NCBI GenBank assembly: GCA_920105625.2
Contig: CAKKTE020000090.1
Span: 1,526,501-1,590,500 of the forward strand
Origin: Clusia tigrina
Taxonomy: Eukaryota; Arthropoda; Insecta; Diptera; Clusiidae
Length of the DNA stretch: 64,000 nt
Reading direction: 5' to 3'
In this document: positions 1 through 11,237 of the stretch, in pieces
How positions within the stretch are numbered: position 1 is the first letter of the stretch
How the letters are laid out: each line of letters starts with the position of its first letter
Made by a program: the position numbers and the translations under genes
The notes under the pieces: model-generated
The model's database searches: none
The model's input: only the letters and a program-made list of their open reading frames with translations
Told to the model about the DNA's origin: nothing

Positions 1-33
1 ACAGCAGCCAGTTTTTGTTGTTAGACACCGCAC

Positions 34-3000
34 ATGGCAGACGATCTAGGCGAACAAGCAAGTAATAGCGCCGCCGCCGTCAAGAATAGTGAAAGTACAG
101 TTGAAGAAATAAAACCAATTGTGAGTGCTAATTATACTCAATTAATAGTCATGTCTGGAGTTGGCAGTTTGGAACCCTTCGATTTGGGTCTTCCAGAAAA
201 ATGGACAACATACATGGAGCGATTCAAACTATATCTTCTGGCCAATGATGTCACAGATGAAACACGAAAAAAGGCGGCTTTTCTCACGCCACTCTTCGAT
301 CTATTGACATCATTGGCATCACCAAAATAGGTCAGTGATTTGAATTTATCGGAAATATATTGACCGATCATCTTTCTCCTCGGCCATCCGAGATTGCTGC
401 ATTTTATCATTTCCACAAGCGTGATCAACACGCGGGCGAGTCCGTCAGCTGCTATATGGCAGCGTTGCGTACGTTGGCAGTAGACTGCAAATTTGGTACG
501 GCGCTGGATCGCATGCTACGAAACCGTTTTGTGTGCGGCATGAAGGACGAGTGGCTGCAGAAAAGTTTTCTGGCCGAAACTGAGTTAACAGTGCAACGAG
601 TCATCGAGCGTGCTATGTCTAGCGAGGCAGCAGCACTCAGCGCTATGGCCATCATACACTCCAGCGAATCTCCATCTGTACTGGCCATCAAGTCGGGTCG
701 TTCACATCGGTTTAATCAGCGCAATAACAGTAACGACAGAAACTATAACAAACGGCATACATGTGGCGGCTGCGGCGGTCAATATAACCGCGTGCAGTGC
801 CCACATCGTGAAAGTGTATGCCATGCATGTGGCCGCAAGGGTCATCTACAGCGCGCGTGTCGTAGCACGCAATCCTCAAGTTCGTTCATACCCACATCGA
901 GCTCAAAACAGGCACACCAAGGTGCACAGAATCATCGATCACCTCGTGGAGGATCCATCGATCAAATAGTTCCAGTGGTCAACCAGAAGAAGTCCATTTC
1001 AGTGCTAATCAACGGGCGCTCTTGTTCATTCGAAGTGGATTCAGGTTCGCCAGTTACTATCATGACAGAAAGTACGTTCAATCACATCTGGTCAACCAAA
1101 AAGCCAGATCTTTTGAAGTGCGACTTGGACCTTAGTGACTATCAACGACAACAAATCCCAATCAAGGGGATTATTGATGTTTCAATTTGTTACAATCGTC
1201 GTAAAATTGAAAATCTGCCGCTCATCATCGCTGACGTGAGCAGCTCAAATCTAGTGGGATGCAATTGGTTTGACGCCCTGGGCATACGCATAGAATGCGT
1301 GTTTGCCATCAACAGCGGGGTCAACATTAAGACCGTTCTGGGAAAATTCTCACACTTATTTTCGTCAGAACTTGGTCGCTATACGGGGCCTCCAGTATCG
1401 CTGCATATCAATGAGGCCGTGCCGCCAGTCAAACTTCCACCACGCCGCATTCCATTTGCCATCAAAGAGCTCGTCGAGGACGAAATCAACCGTTTATGCA
1501 GTCAAGGTATTTTGGAGCTAGTGGAGTATTCCGATTGGTCAACTCCAATAGTACCAGTTGTGAAGAAGGACGGATCAATCAGAATTTGTGGCGATTATAA
1601 ATCAACGTTAAATCAGGCAGTCAAACCACACTGCCACCAAATACCGGCAGTCAGTACACTGTTAGCATCAATTGAAGGAGGATCAATATTTGCAAAAATC
1701 GACTTGTCACAAGCGTACCAGCAGCTAGTAGTCGACGAACGTTCAGCGTCACTACAAACTATTTCCACGTACAAGGGTGCGTTCAAGGTGACCAGACTTC
1801 AATTTGGTATAGCATCAGCTCCTGGCATATTTCAAAGCTGTATCGAGGGTCCTGGCGTTTTGCCGTACTTCGACGATATAGTGATCATGGGCAAAACAGA
1901 GGAAGAGCTGGCTTCCAGGCTAAACAAAGTATTGTCACGGTTCGATAAAACTGGTCTACGCTTACGCAAAGACAAATGTCAATTTGGTGTACCATCCGTA
2001 GAATTTCTGGGCTTCAAAGTCGACGCTTTTGGTATACGGCCATCTGCGGAAAAGGTCAATGCAATCAATGATGCACCAGCACCCAAGGACAAAAAGTAGC
2101 TTCAAGCTTTTCTGGGTCTACTCAACTTCTAACATGCGTTTTTGCCGCACAAGGCAACAGTTGCAGAACCTTTGCACCGCCTTTTGGATAAAAACGCTCA
2201 CTGGACTTGGCAGAAAGAGCACGACATTGCTTTCTGCAAACTAAAGAAACTTATGACATCAGACGACGTGTTAGTCCACTACGCTGCGCAGTTGCCGCTA
2301 GTACTAACATGTGACGCATCGCCATATGGACTCGGAGCAGTCCTCAGCCATAAATTATCAGATGGATCGGAGAAGCCAATCGCATTCTACTCACGAACAC
2401 TGTCCAAAGCAGAACGCAACTATGCACAAATAGATAGAGAAGCAGTAGCGCTCGTCTCAGGAGTTAAAAAATTACACAACTACCTTTATGGTCGATCGTT
2501 TACACTCGTCACTGATCACCGCCCTTTATTAGGAATCTTCACTACAAGAAAAGCAGTTCCTAATGTAATTTCGAACACAATGCTGCGCCGATTAATTTTT
2601 CTCAACGCATACGATTTTAACCTCATACATCGCGCTGGAGCAAAAATTGGCAATGCAGACTTTTTGAGCCGCTGTCCTATCGCGGCAACAACTGAGTCAA
2701 CATCATCCCAAGATGTTCTCATGATTGAATTATCAGCCGATTCAGTCATAAGGGCACAACAAATTGCGTCCCAAACTTCGAAGGATCAGGATCTCTCCAA
2801 AGTTTTGAACTGGGTGTTAAGGGGATGGCCTAGCACCAAAATTGAGTGTTCAAGCAGCCTATATCCGTTCTATTGCCGCCGAGATGAACTCTCTGCAAAT
2901 AGAGGAGTTCTCGTGTGGGGTAACCGTGCAGTTATTCCACCACCGGCTCGAGCATCTATTCTACGAGCACTTCACGCGCCTCATCCAGGAATCGTCAAGA

Positions 3001-4030
3001 TGAAATCAATGGCTCGCAGTTATGTATGGTGGCCAAACATTGATGCTGAAATTGAGCATACTGTGAAGAAGTGCATTCCGTGTCAACAGAATAGGAACGA
3101 GGAAGGGAAAACTGAATCACACCATTGGGAATCGGCTAGGACTCCGTGGTCTCGTTTACACCTCGACTTTGCTGGCCCTTTTCAAGGCAAGACTTTCTTC
3201 TTGGTAGTCGATTCTTTCTCCAAATGGTTGGAGGTCGCAGTTGTTCCGTCTACATCTACGGGAGCCGCAGTCAAGTTCCTTCGACAACTGGCTGCCACTC
3301 ATGGTCTTCCTGATGAGATAGTGTCGGACAATGGCACAGCATTCACATCTGCAGAATTCAAGGAATTCATGGACAACAATTTAATTCGCCACATACGCTC
3401 TGCTCCGTTTCATCCGGCAACAAATGGGCAAGCAGAACGAATGGTTCAATCCACGAAGAACTACTTAAAGAAGCTGGAACGAAACACGAACATAGATCTC
3501 AGTTTGGCTAGATTCGTGTTCAACCAACACATCACGCCGCATGCAACTACAAACCGTACTCCAGCAGAGCTGCTCATGAACCGACAGCTTAAATCGTATT
3601 TCGACAAAATACAACCACAGGAAACCACTTTCGGCAAGCTGACCGAGCCTGCCAGCAACAAATCTTTCATTTCAGGTAATCCAGTGTGGGCCCGTAACTA
3701 CGCCGCTGGGCCAAAATGGATCGAGGGACAAGTGTTTGATCAAACTGGGCCTATATCGTACGCTCAGACGGACTGAGCGACTCCCGGGTCGTCAAGCGTC
3801 ACCAAGATCAGCTTAGGAATCGTATAGCATCATCGAACGATGCCAACTGTGGAAGTCCAGCTACAGAGGACTTATTAATATCGTGTGATCATAGTATTTT
3901 GGAGCCTACTAATGAAGCTGAATCTCCGCCAGTAAGTCCACATCCAGTGGCTCATTCATCACCAGCTCCACCTACACCTCGTAGGACCAGCCGCAATAGA
4001 AAGCCTACGCATTTCTATTCTGGGTGTTAA
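34..4030 (+). pseudogene. gag-pol polyprotein of the Ty3/gypsy element (broken)
   Basis: Encodes the particle protein and the enzymes for reverse transcription and integration. Visible in order: gag; two Cys-rich knuckles at about 757-860, the second a clear CX2CX4HX4C; an aspartic protease DSG motif near 1040; RT with the FDD catalytic box at about 1867-1875; RNase H starting TCDAS near 2309; integrase with an HHCC zinc motif near 2970-3090; and the D, D, E triad in LDFAGPF, SDNGTAF and NGQAE. Lesions: TAG at 328-330 inside gag, a frameshift at about 355-362, in-frame stops at 2097-2099 (TAG) and 2130-2132 (TAA) between RT and RNase H, and a frameshift near 3765-3780 before the tail. The stretch just before FDD is several residues shorter than usual, suggesting a small in-frame deletion. 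Not expressible as one protein. Confidence 0.85.
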
Positions 4031-4034
4031 GGGG

Positions 4035-4210
4035 TGTTGTGTATGCTACCGTACATCGCTCTATCGTTTGCAAAGTTAGTCGATCAGTGGACGTCAAGCA
4101 ATACACATCGTGCTACGTAGCGATCATCAATACAACAAATACATTCTCACTGTACATTTATCTGTTCTTCTTCATATGGCAATAAACATTAATATATATT
4201 AAATGTCATT
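4035..4210 (+). repeat. probable 3' LTR of the Ty3/gypsy element
   Basis: A purine-rich tract (AAGGGG at 4029-4034) is followed by TGTTGTGTATG at 4035, the expected polypurine-tract/LTR boundary. A polyadenylation signal AATAAA lies at 4181-4186. The right end is not fixed, because the 5' LTR is outside the window and cannot be compared. Confidence 0.55.
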
Positions 4211-4331
4211 AGCGCACGCATATTTAATAGGAGAGCTATTTGCTCCTCCTTCTCCTGGTTTGTAATTCCTACATTACCAGTCACACGTACTTCCGGCCTA
4301 ATTATTACTTCATTTATTTTGGCTTTCCAGT

Positions 4332-6084
4332 CTACTGGCCTCGACCGGGCCGCTGGAAGTTTCCCTGGTTCCTTCGTTGGAATTGTCTATCCCTGCATTC
4401 CGCTGCCCGATGTCCAATTCGTCTATATGAGAAGCATCTCAACCCCTGTTGGGTGTTGCTTATCCTTGGTTCCCTTCTGGAATTCAAATTTGGTTGCTGC
4501 TGACCACTCCCAGTGTTGAAAGAATTTCTTCCTTGGTTAATTCCTTCTGTTGAATTAACCCGGGGACTACTACCCCTGCTGTCCCTCAAGGGTGGATCCG
4601 GGCGCCTCGTAGCTGACTGCCTTCTACTCTGATTCCATTCTGTATCTCCTTGACACTGTCTACTTGCCTCATGACCATATGTTTGGCACTCTATACAGTA
4701 GGGCGTGTCTTTGCGTGTAATGCATTCATCCCTTGTATGACATGGCTTACGGCAGAACGAACATGTGAGTGCCCTCTGTACAAACCCCCTGTACGGATTT
4801 CTCGGATTCGCGGCTCTGCTGTCGGAGACACCGGGATTATACGCTCTTCTGTATATGTTTGGGACGTAATTACTTCCCTCTCTATCCATGACAGCGGCAG
4901 TGAAACTGTCCTGTCTGTTTTCGAACATCTGTACCTCTCCCAAATCGGCCGTACTCCGTTCCACGAGGACTTGTGCTCTAATTGCTTCCTCTACTAACTC
5001 CTCCAGATTTCCTGTTCTGCTCTCCAGCATATGAATCTTTAGAGCGGAGTTGCGGAGGCCCACTACGAAAGTTGTTGCCACCGACTTGTCAACTTCGTAT
5101 AATAGTGCTGTATCTCCAACGCCATTGTACTTATTTTTTATTACTTCCTGGGCCATCATCCGAAGTGACTCTTAAACGCCTAGCAAAGGCGCGTATGTCT
5201 TCACCTGCCCGCTGCTTCCCGATTCTGATCTCTTGGGATATGTCTTCCAGAGTTCTCTCCTTTAAATAGAGTCTCTTTAGAAAGCCGTAAAGCTCGTTCA
5301 CACTGGCGAATTGCTTTGGCAGCACAAGGTTGTATGCATCTCCAAATAAACTTTGCTTAACACAGTCGAAGAAGTCCTGCAACTCATCAGGGCCTATGCT
5401 TCGCTTTGCAAGCTCACAACCTTGAATGAATCTGTTGAGTTCTGACCGTAATTCTTCTGTAGCAGCACCAGTAAACACAGGTACTAGCCTGGCCACTGCC
5501 TTTGAAATCTCCTCTATACCCATTTTACTTATTGTTGTTTTACTTATGGCTGGTAAAACTTGAGCGTTATCTTTTTGGGTGGTTTTCAAATTCACTTCTC
5601 ACGGATCTGAAATGTACTTGACCAGTGACGGACTCAAACTGGTTAATCTTCGACCGCTTGTTCGTACAGGTGAAATACTGTCCACAGTATTGGGGCTTTG
5701 CTGCACTGCTACTGCTTCTGGCTCTGTTTGCGGATATCTCTGATTTTTATTACTTATCAGACTTCCTGGAGAAAATGGATCGACACCGATTTCAGATGCG
5801 CCAAACAAAAATTCCATTTGCCTTTCTTCGCTAAAAACTAATCTTGGCTTTACCATGCGGCTTATCCCTTCTTGTTTTAAATATTCCGGCCAGCGTATTT
5901 CAGGAGGCAATGTCAATATTGTCTGTGTAAATCGACCCGATGCTGATTTTGATCTCTCCTTTTTCGGTGAGGTCCTATTGGTCGCCCGTCCTCTTTTTAA
6001 TTCTGCACACCCACAACCCAATCTCAAGCAAAAATCTCCATCCATCTGTTCATCCCAAATGCCAGAACAGATGGCGTATCCCAA
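4332..6084 (-). pseudogene. gag polyprotein of the minus-strand LTR element (broken)
   Basis: Probable nucleocapsid/capsid precursor. The capsid-like central part (about 5595-5160) has the FIQGCE-type segment and charged helical pattern of insect Ty3 gags. Downstream are two Cys-His boxes: CSFC...H....C with CIEC...H followed by C near 4660-4760, and CFSYRRIGHRAAEC near 4390-4430. In the latter the second Cys is replaced by Tyr. An in-frame TGA at 5599-5601 splits the N-terminal 161 codons from the rest, and a frameshift in the overlap at 5131-5159 separates capsid from the zinc-finger part. The family (errantivirus-like versus another Ty3 lineage) is inferred only from gag. Confidence 0.65.
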
Positions 6085-6960
6085 TTACAAATAATACCCA
6101 ATAATTGTTAAAACTTGTCAACTTATTCCAATATTTTATTCAATCTTACTTAATGATTCAATACAAATTTATTTAAAAACATTCCACCGTAAATTCTATC
6201 TTTATATATATTCTTTCTTTACTTATCTTCCATCACAAGTTCCATATCCGCTGTCTACCGGCGTCCATTAATTTCCTCAAATTGGTCCTTGACTTCCTCA
6301 CAGATACTCCTTGATTTCCTCTCACCATCTTTAATACCCCCAAAAATCTATAGAAAAGGCCATATGTTTGTAAAAACCGAAATCGGATTTACAGGCAAAA
6401 ATGTCTTGATTCACTCTCGGAAATTCGAATCCATATTTAAAAATAAGCCCGTAAAGTATGCGCCACATAATAATAGCATTTAACTGTTATCTTCAACATT
6501 GCTACGCAAATTGTAGTTTCCGAACTACAAAAACTTTGATGCAACAACACGTGTTGTCGGCACCTCTTGAAATATTTTCACCTAATACCCTAAGCTTACA
6601 ATGCCAAATATTTAAATCAATTTTAAAACAATATAAATTAAAACAATTTAAAAACAATATAAATGTCTCTATTGACAAACAAACACGATTCCCCTAGGAA
6701 AAAAATCCGATCATACTGACGGTTTATGGTTGCCCATACAAAGCTGCGTTCAACAGCGCAAACGCGCCTATATGTTGCAGCTTCTTTGACCAGCGCTACG
6801 GCGCCTTCAGGGTCGCAGAAGTATCTACTTAAACTACGCAACTATACTCTCTACTTACCATTATCTTGTCTGATGACATCTCCGCTTCAGGGTCCTCCGC
6901 CCTTATTCACAGTATAGACAACACTCACTTATTCACAGTATAAACAACACTCACTCTTTT

Positions 6961-7181
6961 TGTTCCAAAACATCAATTATCTTTATTCTTAAAATCATAA
7001 TCTTATATACTATTTACAACGAGCACTTTCAGTCTACGTACTGACCTTTCTGGTGTTCCAGTTTCGCACTTGCTAATTGGTGTCAGTTGGTCAAGCCAAC
7101 TAATCTACTTTACTGTAAAAATGTCGATGATGCATTACAAATTCCAATGCCCTTCGTCGACTCGACTGCGGAACAGTAACA
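6961..7181 (-). repeat. possible 5' LTR of the minus-strand element
   Basis: Read on the minus strand the segment starts TGTTACTG and ends GGAACA, giving TGTT...AACA ends. It contains a TATATAAG box near 7002 and an AATAAA at 6982-6987, in the order expected for an LTR. No second copy is in the window and no primer binding site was recognised, so this is tentative. Confidence 0.35.
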
Positions 7182-7234
7182 CCCTAAAAGTTTACATAAT
7201 CATTAGTACATAAATTCTGGTTATTTATAATACT

Positions 7235-7282
7235 CCCTAAGAATATGTGCTTTCTAATGCACCCTAAGAATATGTGCTTTCT
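7235..7282. repeat. short tandem duplication
   Basis: A 21-base segment beginning CCCTAAGAATATG occurs at 7235-7255 and again at 7262-7282, a 27-base step. It lies between the probable LTR and the LOA-type LINE fragment. Confidence 0.7.
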
Positions 7283-7289
7283 TACTTAA

Positions 7290-8615
7290 CTTAATTGCTT
7301 AAAGCTAACCACACCAAATGTGTAGTATCTGTTAGGAGTCGGTGCTGTGAGTCAACTATTCGCAGGCAGCTTGGTTCTAACTCACAACAGTATCGACGGG
7401 GTATGAGTCCGTGCAACCTGGAAAGTGTGTTTCCATCAAAACCTCTAGGGACTCCTGACACCAGCCAGTGCATGAGCCATCTCTTTACACTGCCTAGAAC
7501 CGTCGTGGTTCTGGACAGTATTTTCCTATGTCTTGATGCCTCATTGACCGACTCCAGAGTTCCTCAGAACTGCTGCCAGGACTCCTTATTTACAGCCTTA
7601 ATTTTACTTTTGTATTAATTAAAACTGACTATAGTTTTCCCAATCCTCTTCCAGCCGACTATTTTTGGCCTTGTTGAAGAGTCCTCTTGACTTTTTCCTA
7701 AAAAGTCCTAACTCTGCGTTCCACCTAACCGGTTTTGGTTTAGCTCGCGGCCTAGTCAAAGAACAAGATAGTTCAACAGATTTTTTCAATATTCCTTTGA
7801 GACGACCTACCGCCTTGACAATGTTCAAAGCATACCCTTCGCCGACTTTGACTTTCATCAAAGTAAGTTTTTGTGTCGCCAGTCTTGAGAATTTGGACCA
7901 GTTAGTCTCTTTTGGGTTCCTAAAAAGCCGTGGGGTATCTACCTCTGAGTAGACTGAGAAGCGTATCCGAATATAATCCGAAATGCAGCAGGCGTCAGAT
8001 ACTCTCCAATTGTGGACCCTTATGGTATTAGATCCAGTGGCCAGAGTGATATCAATAACTTCTTCCCTAACCTTATTACGAAACGTTGGCTGATTTCCCT
8101 TGTTACATAAAATTAGGCTAGTGGAGAGAATGTAATAAAAAATGGGCTCACCTCTACCATTGGTGTCAGTGCTGCCCCAGAGCTCATGGTGTCCATTTGC
8201 GTCGCAGCCGGCCACTATGCCCAGTCCCCGTGATCGATGAGTAATCGATAAGTTGCTGGAAAATCTGTGGTGGCGGGCCTTCCTCATTGTACGAAAAGTA
8301 TGCGGACGCTAGCAACAAACTAGCAACAACTCGCATACCACCGTTTTAATATTCTGTAGGATGTAATATTAATATCCTTCTTGGCAACTATACACGTTTT
8401 GATCTTACCTTGTGTTTTTGTTGAAAGTAGATACGATAACCATCCATCTCGAGATCGTTTACCTTACCTCTGACGAGCCAAGGCTCTTGAACAAGGGCTA
8501 CGTCCACATTGTCCTCTGCGATAAACTTAATTAAATCGAGCGAGGCTGAGATGGAGTGATGCAAATTAATTTGCACCACCTCCAGCTTCTTCTCCATTGG
8601 CTTTTGACCGGTCAC
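7290..8615 (-). pseudogene. LINE ORF2 endonuclease domain remnant (LOA-like)
   Basis: The AP-endonuclease domain nicks target DNA for target-primed reverse transcription. Seen here: N-terminal VVQINLHH, the VQEPW block (catalytic Glu), the CDANGHH block, and an ITLAT/WRVSD region where the functional enzyme has SDH; here SDYIRI replaces SDH, so the terminal catalytic His is lost. The stretch 8287-8388 is filled with stop codons, and another break follows the 7619 stop. No RT palm is left. It resembles the two longer LOA-like copies in this window in order and motifs but differs in sequence, so it is a related, older family member. Confidence 0.7.
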
Positions 8616-8630
8616 CCGGCACGCGAACCT

Positions 8631-9300
8631 TTAGAGAGCCGAACCCCAATTTAACACAGTTATCGATCCTGAGTTTGGATAGCGACGCGTGGTCCACTGC
8701 GACTTCCCACTCCATTTTTGCAGGGAGTCACGGAGATCACCCGCCACTCTGCCGAATTTAACGACTAGTTTTGCCGTCCGATCAGCTTGAGTATGGACTC
8801 CTGGTCCGGAATCGGAGGTGGAATCCACACCGAAACCACCGGGCGGATCGGAAGCAGAGAGCGAGGTACCACTTCCAACCGACCGCCCCGCCAGAGTGGA
8901 TCAAGGCCGCTAATTGCACGCGTTAAGAAGTCCATAGACTTCTTAACGCCCCATCAAATTGTAGCCCCCCGCTGACCATTTCTGCTATCAGCCGCGCATC
9001 CACTAGGAACTAATTCTCCGGCGTTATCTTCCCATCAGGGTCAACTCTGTCGTTGATAGCTACCTGTACCGCCATAGGTGATTCGAAGGAAGCCGATGGT
9101 TTCGGCTTTTTTGAAGCCCACTGAGCTTTCTAATCAGACCGAACTCTTTTTGGAGTTTTGCCCGATGCCAAGCTATGTGGCTCCTTCAAAGAAATCCGCT
9201 TTGACAGCAGCTGAGATCCTATGGGATCCCTCTCAGCCTCCACCTCACAGGCCTCTTGCCTGCCCAAAGTTGGCTTGCAGACCCTCCCAGTAGCACTAGC
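8631..9300 (-). pseudogene. probable LINE ORF1 remnant
   Basis: Lies directly upstream of the LOA-type endonuclease on the same strand and has short open stretches only (for example 65 codons ending at 8631). It is assigned to ORF1 by position; no zinc knuckle or diagnostic motif is preserved. It includes a near-perfect 28-base palindrome at 8921-8948. Confidence 0.35.
8921..8948. repeat. short palindrome (12-bp stem, 4-base loop)
   Basis: CGTTAAGAAGTC and GACTTCTTAACG are exact reverse complements, separated by CATA. A 12-bp perfect hairpin is longer than expected by chance at this spot inside decayed LINE sequence. Confidence 0.85.
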
Positions 9301-9870
9301 AGACATCGCGGCCTAGGGTACCACGGCGATACCTGAGGAGTTGCTTGATATCGACGCCAGGTGGCCTCTTCGCCAACCCCCTACCGCCGGTACTGGGGAT
9401 CCGACCCCCTGCACCGTAAACTCTTCCTTTTTGGTTTCAGACATCGCAGTGACAAACCAAAACACCCCCTCCCTGTGGAGTTTCTTTACAGTCTACCACC
9501 CACGGACAAAAAGACTGAGAAAATTCGACCGCTCCTAACATGGAGAAAACAGACGTCGTTGTGTGCCGCGTGATATGGAAAACACACGCACACTTGGTAG
9601 ATCTTTGTTCGTAATGCAACTACCTTCTCAGTAGCACTAGCAGATATCGCAGCCTGGGGTACCACGGTTCGGCGACTTTAATTAGTAGCGCGGACATTAA
9701 TACGGCGACTTCAAGAATACAACCAGATATTTGAGTGAGAAGCGAAATATATGATCGCTATGTACAGATGGGCTCAATGTATTATATAGCGGCGCGAGAG
9801 CTAGCGCACAATTTTAATCGGTGACTACAAGAGTACAGCCAAATATTAAATGAGAAGCGATAACTGTGGT
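9286..9870. repeat. direct repeats upstream of the LOA-type LINE
   Basis: Two repeat types. A block of about 41 bases containing CAGTAGCACTAGCAGA and GGGTACCACGG occurs at about 9288-9330 and again at about 9628-9668. A block of about 45 bases (CGGCGACTTCAAGAATACA and its variant CGGTGACTACAAGAGTACA, both followed by AGAAGCGA) occurs at about 9702-9746 and 9820-9865, a step of about 118 bases. Their position 5' of the LINE suggests 5' UTR or promoter modules, which is inference. No coding potential was seen in 9545-9915. Confidence 0.6.
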
Positions 9871-9915
9871 TTCCAGATGGAATCTGATTTATTGATAAAA
9901 CCTTATCGCTATTTA

Positions 9916-11201
9916 CGAGGGCGGCTTGATATTGAAGCTACCTAAATAGGAAAAAAACATTTTTTTTTTCAAAAACCATTTATTTCTCAACATAGTCTCC
10001 TTTTATTTCGACACACTTAGTAAGACGATATTCCAACTTTTTTATACCATCTGAATAATACGATTTCGGGAACCCCTCAAACTACGCGTTAGTTTCGGTA
10101 ATCACCTCTTCGTTTGAGATGAATCTTTTTCCTGCAGCCATTTTTTCAAGTTCGGAAACAGGAAAAAGTCACTAGGAGCTAAAACTAAACTATAAGGTGG
10201 ATGATTAACCAATTCGAAGTATATTTCACGTAATTTTAGCATCGTATCTAATGCTGTGTAAAGCGGTGCGTTGTCTTGAAGAAAGAGCATTTTTTTCTTC
10301 TTTAAATGTGGTCGTTTTTCCTTGATTGCATCAATCAATTGATCCAATAATGCACGAAAATACTTTCCTGTGATTGTGGATCCTTTTTCAAGATAATCGA
10401 TGAGCAATATTCCGTGTACATCCCAAAATACAGTGGCCATAACCTTGCCAGCCGATTTCACTGCCTTCGCCTTCTTCGGAGCACTTCCACCAGCTTCCAC
10501 CCATTGTTTCGATCGATTTTTGGTTTCAGGTGTGTAGTGGTGGACCCACGTTTCATCAACAGTTATTAATCGACTTCAAAAATCAACAGGATTACCCTTT
10601 ATCATGTCCAAACACCGCTGTGAAGTGGTCTGTCGAACTCGTTTTTGTTCGACACTGATCAAACGCGGCACCCATCTTGCCGATAGCTTTTTCATATGCA
10701 AATGTTCATGCAAAATGTTGAACACACGTTCATATGATATGTTTACCATTTCAACAATCTCACGCAACTTGACTCGGCGATCATTCATAACGATATCGAG
10801 GATTTTCTTGATATTTTCTTCAGTAACCACCTCTTTTGGCCTTCCTGTTGATGGTATTGCAGTGCTTGTTCGGCCGCGTTTAAATTCAGCAATCCAATAT
10901 TTTACCATGTAATCTGACGGAGCAGACTCACCGTAATGTTTATCGAGCTTTTCTTTTGTCTCTTTCGCGTTTTCCCTTTCAAATAATAGTGTTTAATCAC
11001 TGCACGAAATTCGCTTTTTTCCATTTTTCAAGAAACACAAAAGTTGCTTACTTCAAACGACTACAACAAATAAACTAATCGATGAATTTGGGTGAAATTT
11101 TAACAGCTGACGTTTGACAGATCGCAATTTCTAAAAAAAAAAAGTTTTTGTGTTTGTGCTGCCATCTAGCGCTAGGTAGCTTCAATATCAATCCGCCCTC
11201 G
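9916..11201 (-). mobile_element. mariner transposon, irritans-like, with TIRs and TA duplications
   Basis: Complete-ended Tc1/mariner element of 1286 bp. The terminal inverted repeats start CGAGGGCGG and match over about 28 bases (left 9916-9943, right ending 11201) with one difference. Both ends are flanked by TA (9914-9915 and 11202-11203), the mariner target duplication. The transposase gene fills the interior on the minus strand. The ends look suitable for mobilisation, but the gene is broken. Confidence 0.92.
9980..11024 (-). pseudogene. mariner transposase (DD34D, irritans-like), broken
   Basis: Cut-and-paste transposase. ATG at 11024 starts MEKSEFR, as in irritans-subfamily proteins. 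An N-terminal helix-turn-helix pair (FKRGR, GRPKEVVT) is followed by a DDE domain with the VDETW, LQDNAP and APSDFF blocks; 34 residues separate the second and third Asp. All three catalytic Asp codons survive. Lesions: a frameshift near 10975-10985, an in-frame TGA at 10573-10575 just before the first Asp block, and a frameshift near 10110-10120, after which the normal C-terminus continues to TAA at 9980-9982. Confidence 0.88.
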
Positions 11202-11237
11202 TATACCTTGATTTCTTATGTGCTAAGACTTAGTATA

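Larger units (their letters stand above)
1..4210 (+). mobile_element. Ty3/gypsy LTR retrotransposon, decayed, 5' LTR outside the window
   Basis: A + strand element with the order gag, protease, reverse transcriptase, RNase H, integrase and 3' LTR. This is the Ty3/gypsy order (integrase after RNase H). The window opens about 33 bases upstream of the gag start, so the 5' LTR and primer binding site are missing. No env reading frame follows integrase. A proline/serine-rich tail of about 80 codons, in a shifted frame, ends in TAA at 4028-4030 just before the LTR. Nonsense and frameshift lesions show that the copy is dead. Its right end abuts the gag gene of an opposite-strand LTR element, so it probably inserted there, but the left junction is not visible. 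Confidence 0.85.
4210..7181 (-). mobile_element. Ty3/gypsy-type LTR element, gag half with probable 5' LTR
   Basis: A minus-strand element reading from a probable 5' LTR (6961-7181) through a long leader (6085-6960) into gag (6084-4332). Pol is not present: the gag end runs directly into the 3' end of the + strand Ty3 element at about 4210. The simplest reading is that the + strand element inserted into or just beyond this gag and the rest lies left of the window. The leader holds a 26-bp tandem duplication (about 6905-6955) and is otherwise AT-rich with no coding signal that I recognise. Confidence 0.6.
7290..9900 (-). mobile_element. LOA-type LINE fragment (ORF1 remnant plus ORF2 endonuclease), 3' truncated
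   Basis: Minus-strand non-LTR retrotransposon. The first part of ORF2 (about 8615-7290) is an AP-endonuclease domain with the VVQINLHH start and the CDANGHHELWG core, as in LOA/Bilbo and related RNase-H-bearing LINEs. It continues into the linker before RT, with a recognisable THFPGC block near 7420, and then stops. RT, RNase H and the 3' tail are absent. Upstream, 8631 to about 9300 is a weak ORF1 remnant, and 9286-9870 holds direct repeats that look like 5' UTR modules. Two mariners lie immediately beyond its 5' end. Confidence 0.7.

Noticed and set aside
4240..5269. Several + strand frames of 66-115 codons
   Set aside because: Antisense to the gag gene of the minus-strand LTR element; no independent motifs.
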